Source: SLQH01 sp964612995 (GTDB lineage: Bacteria > Planctomycetota > UBA11346). From it: a DNA stretch of 8,904 bases. Made by a program: the position numbers and the translations under genes. This document shows positions 1 to 5,554 of this stretch, in pieces. Position 1 is the first letter of the stretch. Every line of letters starts with the position of its first letter. Location: contig CAZTGE010000161.1 in the NCBI GenBank assembly GCA_964612995.1, forward strand, positions 1 to 8,904, given 5' to 3'. The notes below the pieces were generated by a model. That model saw nothing but the letters and a program-made list of their open reading frames with translations. It did not search any database and was not told the DNA's origin.

Positions 1-103
1 GCCTCCACCTGCGTCAAACCGCCCGGCTCTCTTTGGTGCTTGGGCCGTAGTGACGTAGGTGGAGGCGAGGCATGGCCCTCATTTGCGAGCTTTGAGTCGC
101 CCT
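1..103 (+). repeat. Palindromic dispersed repeat, copy A (truncated by window start)
   Basis: Aligned without gaps, positions 1-103 match the reverse complement of 3699-3801 with about 8 mismatches (about 92% identity). The copy contains an inner stem, 1-15 with 52-66, closed by one G-T wobble and enclosing a 36-base loop. It ends at 85-103 with the terminal arm, whose core GCGAGCTTTGAG is shared with the other copy. By comparison with copy B, about 58 bases of the element lie to the left of the window. No protein-coding logic is visible in it; short reading frames through it are by-products of its GC content. Confidence 0.85.
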
Positions 104-133
104 GGGGCGATCGCAGGGCCGCGCAAAGCTCGC
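85..133. repeat. Hairpin formed by two facing terminal arms
   Basis: The arm at 85-103 is followed by an 11-base spacer (104-114) and an inverted arm at 115-133. Sixteen of the 19 positions pair directly, and one of the three others is a G-T wobble. The spacer contains the palindrome GCGATCGC (107-114). The second arm resembles the left end of copy B (AGGGCCGCTCAAAGCTCGC) with one change, so it may be the start of a second, degenerate element. The whole looks like a REP/BIME-type hairpin, though the family itself is not one I can name. Confidence 0.7.
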
Positions 134-467
134 CCCCATGGCTTCCGTCGGCGCTGCCCCCTCGCTCCTTTGACGTGTACCCCACGCTCTTCTGTGGTCG
201 CTCGCCAGCTTCGTCGGCGTTCTCGGCGGGCCCATGGCCGCCCTGCGCCAGGGCGACGCGTCGAGGGTCAGACCGTGGTCGCGGACCGGCGGTTGGATGC
301 GTTCGCGAAAAGGCGCTGGATGTTGCATGCCGGATCACAGGACCTGCGCGCAGCGATGCGAGCCGGGGGCGGTGGGCCGTACGGAACCCGCGATGGCCGC
401 CGCCCCATCCCTGCCGCGCTGGAGTCGGATCTCCGGGGGGCCGGGCTTCGGATGGTCAAGCCGGTCG
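134..467. other. Gene-free stretch
   Basis: No convincing gene was found here. Open frames exist on both strands because of the high GC content, but none has a ribosome binding site, a recognisable motif or a sensible stop: the plus-strand frames simply run on through the gluconokinase gene. The stretch may hold the decayed rest of the repeat that starts at 115, or a gene remnant. Confidence 0.5.
441..464 (-). terminator. Weak hairpin just after the gluconokinase stop
   Basis: The arms CCGGGCTT (441-448) and AAGCCGG (458-464) pair with one bulged base around a 9-base loop, 3 bases beyond the stop codon of the minus-strand kinase gene. There is no T-run after it on the minus strand, so it is not a classical intrinsic terminator. 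It could end the rtcB-kinase transcript or protect its 3' end. Confidence 0.22.
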
Positions 468-980
468 TCAGTCGCCGGGTACCCGGGCAAGGTCGAGACG
501 GCGACACAGCGTCTCCACCAGCTCGTCCACCGGTCGGGTGGCGTCTACCTCCACCGCGTTCTCCGGCGGTTCGAGTGCGGCGAACTGGCTGTCGATCAGC
601 GACGGGTCGAAGAAGTGGCCGCGTCGGCGCGCGGCGCGCGCAGCGACGGTCGCGCGGTCGATCGCGAGATGGACTATGCACAGCGGCGCCGGGCGCGCGA
701 GGACATCGCGATAGGCCTGCTTGAGCGCCGAACAGGCGAGGATCACCGGTCGCCCCTGCCGGTGGCGCGCGGCGAGCAGCCTGGCGAGGCGATCGAGCCA
801 GGGCGCGCGATCGGCGTCATCGAGCGGCTGGCCGGCGCGCATCTTGGCGACGTTCTCCGGCGGATGGTGGTCGTCGGCATCGATGAAGTCCCGGCCCACG
901 GCCCGGGACAGCGCACGGGCGACGGTGGTCTTGCCCGCCCCGCTGACGCCCATGATCACGATGGACCCGGTAGCGCTCAT
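468..980 (-). CDS. gntK: Gluconokinase, GntK type
   Basis: Phosphorylates D-gluconate with ATP to 6-phosphogluconate, which enters the pentose phosphate or Entner-Doudoroff pathway; cytoplasmic. The 170-residue length fits the family. Visible motifs are the Walker A loop GVSGAGKTT (residues 11-19), the DADDHHPPENVAKM segment (35-47 region, DGDFLHPRRNIEKM in E. coli GntK), PLDDADRAPWL (52-62), CSALKQAYRD (83-92) and GHFF (121-124). The ATG overlaps the rtcB stop as ATGA, which implies translational coupling behind rtcB and explains the lack of a separate ribosome binding site. No gluconate permease, dehydratase or regulator is nearby, so the usual gluconate context is missing. The sequence says gluconokinase clearly; a role linked to RNA repair would be speculation from position only. 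Confidence 0.93.
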   Translation of the reverse strand: MSATGSIVIMGVSGAGKTTVARALSRAVGRDFIDADDHHPPENVAKMRAGQPLDDADRAPWLDRLARLLAARHRQGRPVILACSALKQAYRDVLARPAPLCIVHLAIDRATVAARAARRRGHFFDPSLIDSQFAALEPPENAVEVDATRPVDELVETLCRRLDLARVPGD

Positions 981-2203
981 CCCTTGACGCAGACAACCTG
1001 TTCGAGGGTGTGGAGCGGTTCGACCAGGTCGCGCTGGGCGGCCATGACCGCATCGATGTCTTTGTAGGCCCGCGGGGTCTCATCGAGTACCGATGCGTCC
1101 TTGCGGCATTCCACCCCCGCGGTCGCGGCGGCGTGGTCCGCGACGTTGAAGGTCCGGCGGGCCGCGGAGCGTGACATCGCCCGGCCGGCGCCGTGGCTGC
1201 AGGAACAGAACGATGCCGGCTCGCCGCGCCCGCGGACGATGTAGCTGCGCGCCCCCATCGAGCCGGGAATGATGCCGTGCTCACCGGCTCCGGCACGCAC
1301 CGCGCCTTTGCGGGTGACCCAGCATGCGGCGCCGTAGTGGTGTTCGCGTGCGACGTAGTTGTGATGGCAGTCGATCGGGTCCGGATCGACGGTGAATGGC
1401 GGCATGCCCGGGGCGTCGGCGAGCGCCGTGATGGTGCGTTCGAGCATGAGCTGGCGGTTGAGCCTGGCATAACGCTGGGCCCAGTCGACGGCCTGCATGT
1501 AATCGGCGAACAGGGGCGTGTCCTCCGCGATATACGCTAGATCGCGATCGGGCAGATCGATCCCTGCGCGCTGGCAGACGTCACGCGCGCGGCGGATGAA
1601 GTACTGGCCCATCCGATTGCCGACACCGCGCGAGCCGGAATGCAGCAGGAGCCACACCCGGCTCTGTTCATCGACCGAGACCTCGATGAAGTGGTTGCCG
1701 CTGCCCAGGGTGCCGAGCTGGTTGGCCGCATTGCCGTGAGCCAGATCGGGGTGGCAATCGCAGAGTGCGGCGTAGTCGGTGGCGAGCTGCTCGCGCCACA
1801 GTTGCTGCACGCGCTCTGGCAGCGTGCTCCAGGCGCCGCGGTCGCCGCGTCCGCCGCGCCCGCTGCGCCCGTGGGGCACGGCCGCCTCGATGGCCTGGCG
1901 CAGCTGGCCGCGTGACGGCGGTAGCGCGTCGGCGTGCAAGGAGGTGCGCGCGGCGACCATCCCGCAGCCGATGTCGACGCCCACCGCGGCGGGGATGATC
2001 GCGCCCCGGGTGGGGATGACCGTGCCGATGGTCGCACCGATTCCCGCATGCACGTCTGGCATCACCGCCAGGTGATGGTGGATGCAGGGCATGCGAGCGG
2101 TGGTGATCACTTGGGCCCGCGCCTGGGGTTCGAGCGGCACCCCGCGGATCCAGGCCCTGATCGGTGCCGCGCCGGGTGCGGTGATGATCTCGTATGCGCT
2201 CAT
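977..2203 (-). CDS. rtcB: RNA-splicing ligase RtcB
   Basis: GTP- and Mn2+-dependent RNA ligase that joins an RNA 3'-phosphate or 2',3'-cyclic phosphate to a 5'-OH end; in bacteria it repairs cleaved tRNA and rRNA. The length, 408 residues, equals E. coli RtcB, and similarity runs end to end. Visible are MPDVHAGIGATIG (48-60), the metal-binding VGVDIGCGM (74-82, with Asp77 and Cys80), LGTLGSGNHFIE, LLLHSGSRGVGN, INCHHNY-like IDCHHNYVAREH, RKGAVRAGAGEHGIIPGSMG, and CSCSHGAGR with the expected guanylated His337. It ends with the conserved VVCVKG. A good Shine-Dalgarno sequence supports the start. The gene is coupled to the kinase by ATGA. RtcA, the regulator RtcR and archease are absent here, and I see no sigma-54 promoter, so control differs from the E. 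coli rtcBA operon. Confidence 0.97.
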   Translation of the reverse strand: MSAYEIITAPGAAPIRAWIRGVPLEPQARAQVITTARMPCIHHHLAVMPDVHAGIGATIGTVIPTRGAIIPAAVGVDIGCGMVAARTSLHADALPPSRGQLRQAIEAAVPHGRSGRGGRGDRGAWSTLPERVQQLWREQLATDYAALCDCHPDLAHGNAANQLGTLGSGNHFIEVSVDEQSRVWLLLHSGSRGVGNRMGQYFIRRARDVCQRAGIDLPDRDLAYIAEDTPLFADYMQAVDWAQRYARLNRQLMLERTITALADAPGMPPFTVDPDPIDCHHNYVAREHHYGAACWVTRKGAVRAGAGEHGIIPGSMGARSYIVRGRGEPASFCSCSHGAGRAMSRSAARRTFNVADHAAATAGVECRKDASVLDETPRAYKDIDAVMAAQRDLVEPLHTLEQVVCVKG

Positions 2204-2213
2204 CGCTTGACCG

Positions 2214-2220
2214 TCCTTCC
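2214..2220 (-). promoter_or_regulatory. Ribosome binding site of rtcB
   Basis: GGAAGGA on the minus strand lies 10 bases before the ATG at 2203 and fixes that start, which also matches the N-terminus of E. coli RtcB. Confidence 0.7.
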
Positions 2221-2235
2221 CATCGACCTTCGATC

Positions 2236-2270
2236 ATTTCTCTCGCAGAGGCACAAAGACACGGAGAAAT
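2236..2270. repeat. Short intergenic repeat of a widely dispersed type
   Basis: The 35 bases begin with ATTTCTC and end with GAGAAAT, perfect 7-base inverted ends, around CGCAGAGGCACAAAGACACG. From memory, this GCAGAGRCRCRAAGACACGGAGA wording recurs between genes in many unrelated bacteria and produces spurious peptides such as SQRHKDTEKS; I could not check this. It sits 33 bases upstream of the rtcB start, in a tract clearly richer in A and T than its surroundings, so it is probably foreign to the local composition and may lie in the rtcB leader. Confidence 0.6.
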
Positions 2271-2280
2271 CATGAGAGGC

Positions 2281-2294
2281 TACCATTGATGGTA
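2281..2294. repeat. Small perfect palindrome
   Basis: TACCAT and ATGGTA form a 6-base stem with a 2-base loop, 10 bases beyond the dispersed repeat and about 80 bases upstream of rtcB. It could be an operator half-site pair or part of the same inserted tract. Function is unknown. Confidence 0.4.
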
Positions 2295-2571
2295 TTCAGT
2301 GATCGAACAGTGGACCTTTGAGGGCCTTGTCTTGATTTTCTTCGGCGACCCGGGTTGCGCCGCGTGCGCTCCGGGGCGACGCCCTCGTCGGACGACGATG
2401 CGCCGGGCACAGTGGCTCGCAAGCGGCACGCCATCCGCTTCCGGCCACGGCCAGGGCGCGGGTGGGCTGTCGATCGCATGGCCCGCGGCGCAGCCGGTGT
2501 CGATCCGGGTGGCCCCGGCGATCGATCGGCGCATGCCCGCAGGCAGCGTTCGTCCGCGCTCTTCCAGTGCC
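2295..2571. other. Gene-free stretch between the hydrolase and rtcB
   Basis: This lies between the hydrolase stop and the rtcB leader. Reading frames cross it, but none has motifs, a start signal or an end that makes sense. The first 50 bases are noticeably AT-rich compared with the rest. A 6-base stem TCGTCG/CGACGA at 2385-2398 follows a GGGGCGACGCCC run. No intrinsic terminator for the hydrolase was found. A promoter for rtcB should lie here or in the repeat tract, but I could not pick one out. Confidence 0.45.
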
Positions 2572-3642
2572 TCAGGGCTGTCCATCCGGCGGCGAGCGGT
2601 CGATCGGCAGGATACGCCGCCCCAGCAGGCGTCGCCAGAGCGTGGCGAAGAGGTCGCCACCGCGCTCGCTGGTCGACCCCGGGCGTGCGAAGCTGTGGCC
2701 ATCGGCGCTGAGGTGGAAATTGAAGATCCAGGGCCGCGTGACCGATTCGATCGCCGGCTCGAAGGCGGTGAGCTCGCCGAAGCGCAGGTCGCTGAGCAGG
2801 GGGCGAGCGTCGACCAGACGCACCACGTACCAGCCGCGACTGAACCAGTCGACGCAGCGCGCCGCGCGGCTGTCTTCCCAACCGCCAAGGAGTTCGGGCT
2901 TCTGCGGGACCCAGCGCCAGGCGATCGCGGTCTGGTCGTCGAACAGGCTGGCGTAGCCGATCCAGAAGCCGGGCCGACCATCGCGCTCGCCTTCGGCGAG
3001 GCAGCGCCAGAGCACGGTGTTGAAGGCGGTCGGCGCGGAGAGCCAGCGTTCCACCTGCAGATCGGCTGCGGCGAGCTGCTGCGCGAAACGCCGGTCGATC
3101 AGCGCTTTGGCGGTGAAGGACCAGGCGGCATAGGCGGTGGCCAGACCGAGCGCGCCCATGGTCAGCGGTCGACGCCACGGCCGGTCGGCGGGGAAGATCA
3201 GGCTGGCCAGGGCCGCGATCAGCAGCGGCAGGCTGAACAGTGGATCGATGATGAAGAGGTTGTTGCTCGCGGCCCGATGAGCGCTGAAGGGCTCCCAGAT
3301 GCCGGTGCCGTAGATGGTGAACAGGTCGATCAGCACGTGGGTCAGCAACACCAGCCACACGGTGAGCAGCGTCGGCCACCAGCCGGGTGCGGCGCGCTGG
3401 TGACAGCGCCGGATGCACCAGGCCAGCGCCGGGGTCGCCAGCAGCAGGATGACCAGTCCATGACTCGGCCCGCGATGCCAGGCCAGTTCCTCCACCGGAT
3501 CGAGCCAGGGATGGGCGAGCACGTCGAGGTCGGGCAGGGTGCCCAGCAGCAGGCCCCAGAGCGCCGCGCCGCGGCCCAATCGCCGACCGAGGCCGGCATC
3601 GGCCACCGCGGCACCGAGCACTGCCTGGGTGATGGAATCCAT
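2572..3642 (-). CDS. Inner-membrane metal-dependent hydrolase, YbcI/YdjM (DUF457) family
   Basis: Integral membrane protein of a family annotated as membrane-bound metal-dependent hydrolases; the substrate is not known. It opens with the family signature MDSITQAVLGAAV. Candidate metal ligands are Asp38 and Asp40 (TLPDLDVL), His56 and His61 (HRGPSH) and His102 and Asp106 (THVLIDLFTIYG). Hydrophobic segments lie at about residues 63-80, 90-110, 130-150 and 158-178. The remaining C-terminal half, about 190-356, is soluble and not recognised, as in longer members of the family. The ATG at 3642 gives the conserved N-terminus, although no strong ribosome binding site precedes it. The gene shares the strand of rtcB but is 368 bases away with an inserted repeat between, so co-transcription is doubtful. 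The palindromic element begins only 57 bases upstream of the start. Confidence 0.88.
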   Translation of the reverse strand: MDSITQAVLGAAVADAGLGRRLGRGAALWGLLLGTLPDLDVLAHPWLDPVEELAWHRGPSHGLVILLLATPALAWCIRRCHQRAAPGWWPTLLTVWLVLLTHVLIDLFTIYGTGIWEPFSAHRAASNNLFIIDPLFSLPLLIAALASLIFPADRPWRRPLTMGALGLATAYAAWSFTAKALIDRRFAQQLAAADLQVERWLSAPTAFNTVLWRCLAEGERDGRPGFWIGYASLFDDQTAIAWRWVPQKPELLGGWEDSRAARCVDWFSRGWYVVRLVDARPLLSDLRFGELTAFEPAIESVTRPWIFNFHLSADGHSFARPGSTSERGGDLFATLWRRLLGRRILPIDRSPPDGQP

Positions 3643-3687
3643 CCGCTCATGACAACCGCTGCGCGCGGCGATGCCAGCGGGGTGTGG

Positions 3688-3871
3688 CCGCGATCACCAG
3701 GGCCGCTCAAAGCTCGCACATGAGGGCCATGCCTCGCCTCCACCTGCATCCCTACGGCCCAAGCACCGAAGAGAGTCGGGCGGTTTGACGCAGGTGGAGG
3801 CGACGCAAGGCATGCCGACCTGGTGATCGGCGCTCCCAGGGCGAGCTTTGAGTCGCCCTACCGCGATCACC
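3688..3871. mobile_element. MITE-like palindromic element, copy B, with 11-bp direct repeats
   Basis: The body, 3699-3859, has terminal inverted repeats of 19 bases (3699-3717 against 3841-3859, 17 of 19 matching, with a perfect 12-base core CTCAAAGCTCGC). Immediately outside are identical 11-base direct repeats CCGCGATCACC at 3688-3698 and 3861-3871, one extra A separating the right copy. This is what a target-site duplication would look like. Caution is needed because a related inverted CCTGGTGATCG occurs inside the element at 3819-3829, so the repeat may belong to the unit itself. No transposase is encoded; mobilisation, if any, would be in trans. Confidence 0.65.
3728..3814 (-). repeat. 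Inner stem-loop of copy B
   Basis: CGCCTCCACCTGCATC (3735-3750) pairs with 3787-3802 at 15 of 16 positions, around a 36-base loop. Beyond an internal bulge the stem continues with CATGCCT (3728-3734) against AGGCATG (3808-3814). The loop is almost as well conserved between the two copies as the stem. The one stem mismatch becomes a G-U pair if the minus strand is the transcribed RNA. Confidence 0.75.
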
Positions 3872-3942
3872 GGGTGCCGGAAGCGGTTCGGCGGTGGGGT
3901 TCATTCGTGCCCGCCACCGGTCGCCCGGTCGCCCGGGCCCCA

Positions 3943-3960
3943 GCGCTCAGCGCGCTCAGC
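3943..3960 (+). repeat. Two tandem copies of a 9-base unit
   Basis: GCGCTCAGC occurs twice in direct succession, just after a doubled CCGGTCGC at 3917-3932. Both lie between the palindromic element and the broken gene and are probably slippage products. Confidence 0.5.
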
Positions 3961-3974
3961 GCGAGCAGAGCCTG

Positions 3975-4320
3975 ATGCAGGCCTTCTGTCTGGCGCGCAC
4001 CTCGCACGTGCTGTGGGAACGCGATCAGGCGTGGACGCGGGCGATCGCGCCGGCCACCGCGCTGCTGCACGATCGCGCCTGGATCGCAGAGCGTCTGCGG
4101 CAGCAGCTGGAACAGATCCGCCGTTCGGTCGAGCAGTGTCGCGAGCGCGGCGGCGCGGTGGGAAGCGTCGCCGATGCCCTGGAGGCATCGATCACGCGCG
4201 AGCCGGGCCGCGACAGCGCCAGACGGGATCCGGCGCCAGTCGACCGCCTACGGCGACGTGCTGCTCGAGCCCGGTCGGGTGCTGCCGCGCGTGCTCGCGC
4301 GCGACGAGCGGCACGGCTGA
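3975..4320 (+). pseudogene. Unidentified short gene, apparently frameshifted
   Basis: From the ATG at 3975 the frame reads MQAFCLARTSHVLWERDQ onward for about 82 codons, with about 85% G or C in third positions and a helical, possibly coiled segment (AERLRQQLEQIRRSVEQ). Around 4221 this pattern breaks in that frame and resumes one base later, reading TAYGDVLLEPGRVLPRVL and ending at the TGA 4318-4320, again with nearly every third base G or C. One extra base near 4221 would explain both. The joined product would be about 115 residues; I do not recognise it. A GTG at 3894 in the same frame could extend it. The TGA ends 13 bases before the stop of the convergent URO-D-like gene, as expected for a real gene end. 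It may be a remnant truncated by the element just upstream, or intact with a sequencing error. Confidence 0.45.
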
Positions 4321-4333
4321 ACCGGGCTGGCGC

Positions 4334-5470
4334 TCATCGTGCCCCGGCGTGCACCGGTGGCACGCCGAGCGCCTCGAGCCGGCGGGCGACGGCCGGGAAA
4401 TCGGCTTCGTCGACGGTCTGGTGGCCGAGGACGAAACCGTCGCAGCGGCCGATGCGTTGGACCAGGCGTTCGAATTCGTCGATGCTGCCGAGGAATTGCG
4501 CCAGTTTGCCGGCCGCGCGGATGCGGGTGTAGATCTCGGGCCAGTCCTCGCAGGGCGGTTGGCCGGTACCGGGGATCCACTGCACCCCGTCGAGTTCGGC
4601 GATCGACAGGATGCTGTCGAGATGGGGCAGCTGCCCGGGCCCATCGAGGTGGTAGAACGAGCGATCCAGCCGGCGGCAGCTGGCGGCCAGTTCGGGGCGG
4701 ACGAAGCGGTCGAACATCGCCGGCGAGATCATGTAGGCGAAGTCGCACTGCAGCATGTAGTAGCTGCCGCTGGCGTAGATGCCGCTCCAGGCGGTGTGGC
4801 CCGGATTGCTCGGCTGGAGGACGTCTTCGCAGCGGTCGTAGTAGGCGAACCAGGCGCGATGGATCTCGTCGACCAGCCGTTCGACCTCCGCGGGATGGTC
4901 GTAGAGGTCGAGCGGCAGTTCCACGCCGGGGCGGAACGCGGCGAGGATGTCGAGCGTCCCGCCGAGATCGGTCGTGCTGAGCAGCACCCGCCCGCGCCAG
5001 CGTTCCATCGCTGCGCGCATCAGCGCGACGACGCGCGCGAAGCAGGGGCTGTCCTCGTTGTAGGCCAGATGCAGGTGGGCGATCGCCGGGCGTGGCTCGG
5101 GCGGATGGAACCAGACGGTACGCGTATCGACCTGGGCCCGGCAGCCGAGAAAGGCGGCGGTCACGCCCGGCCCGTAATCGCAGTAGACCCAGGGGAAGCC
5201 GTCGGCGGCATGACGCTGCCCGGCGAGGGCCCGGGTCCAGCGATCGACCGCTTGCGCCGGGCTCAGGTCGTCGAGGGCGAAGGCCGGCGGGCAGGCCCCG
5301 GCTCCGGGTGCGGCACCGGCCGGGCGCAGGTGCAAGGGCACCAGCGGGCGATCGAGCCGGCCGGCCCACCAGGCCTCGCTGTCGTGGCGGATCCGTTGCC
5401 AGTCCGCGGCGGTGAAGGCGGTATCCAGCGCGGCATCGGTGGCTTGGCGTTCGGAGTCGGCGGCGAGCAT
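4334..5470 (-). CDS. URO-D-like (uroporphyrinogen decarboxylase family) protein
   Basis: A 378-residue member of the URO-D superfamily, TIM-barrel proteins that include HemE and the MtaA/CmuA-type corrinoid methyltransferases. Visible are the N-terminal segment with SEAWWAGRLDRPLVPL (31-46), TDLGGTLDIL (167-176), QCDFAYMISP (241-250), FYHLDGPGQLPHLD (272-285) and GVQWIPGTG (295-303), all typical of the divergent branch common in Planctomycetota, Lentisphaerota and Verrucomicrobiota. It is not a heme-pathway HemE: the N-terminal Arg-rich signature of that enzyme is not seen. Its substrate is unknown; methyl transfer is the best guess. A strong Shine-Dalgarno site supports the start. It is divergent from an AraC-family gene that probably regulates it. 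No corrinoid protein gene is adjacent. Confidence 0.85.
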   Translation of the reverse strand: MLAADSERQATDAALDTAFTAADWQRIRHDSEAWWAGRLDRPLVPLHLRPAGAAPGAGACPPAFALDDLSPAQAVDRWTRALAGQRHAADGFPWVYCDYGPGVTAAFLGCRAQVDTRTVWFHPPEPRPAIAHLHLAYNEDSPCFARVVALMRAAMERWRGRVLLSTTDLGGTLDILAAFRPGVELPLDLYDHPAEVERLVDEIHRAWFAYYDRCEDVLQPSNPGHTAWSGIYASGSYYMLQCDFAYMISPAMFDRFVRPELAASCRRLDRSFYHLDGPGQLPHLDSILSIAELDGVQWIPGTGQPPCEDWPEIYTRIRAAGKLAQFLGSIDEFERLVQRIGRCDGFVLGHQTVDEADFPAVARRLEALGVPPVHAGAR

Positions 5471-5554
5471 GGCAGGTCCTCCTGTCTGAGGATTGTAGCA
5501 GTCACATCTGGGCGCTGATTGGCTCCAGGCGTCGTCCTGTTAGCGTTTGGCGTC
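5471..5554. promoter_or_regulatory. Divergent promoter region between the URO-D-like and AraC genes
   Basis: The 84 bases must carry both promoters and probably the AraC-family operator. On the minus strand TACAAT (5497-5492) is a fair -10 box for the URO-D-like gene, about 22 bases before its ATG; no good -35 is visible, which fits activator dependence. For the AraC gene no clear promoter or ribosome binding site was found. Confidence 0.45.
5477..5483 (-). promoter_or_regulatory. Strong ribosome binding site of the URO-D-like gene
   Basis: AGGAGGA on the minus strand lies 6 bases before the ATG at 5470. It is the best Shine-Dalgarno site in the window and confirms this start. Confidence 0.8.

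Noticed and set aside
242..467. Plus-strand frame with a protein-like stretch (RRWMLHAGSQDLRAAMRAG)
   Set aside because: It has no start signal or recognised domain and continues without a stop through the antisense of gluconokinase, so it is best explained by GC-rich sequence.
2299..3723. Long plus-strand open frame over the hydrolase gene
   Set aside because: It is the antisense of the DUF457 family gene, whose conserved metal-ligand motifs are clear on the minus strand.
3688..3871. CRISPR repeat or attachment site
   Set aside because: There are only two copies in the window, they are inverted and far apart, and the unit is a nested palindrome; no spaced array or integrase is present.
3823..3975. 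Short plus-strand frame through the palindromic element ending TGATG at 3975
   Set aside because: It translates the repeat itself (ASFESPYRDHRVPEAV) and appears in copy A only as a diverged version. About 50 codons with no start signal are not enough to call a gene.
3848..5518. Long plus-strand open frame antisense to the URO-D-like gene
   Set aside because: It mirrors the real minus-strand gene, which has family motifs and a strong ribosome binding site; long antisense frames are expected at this GC content.
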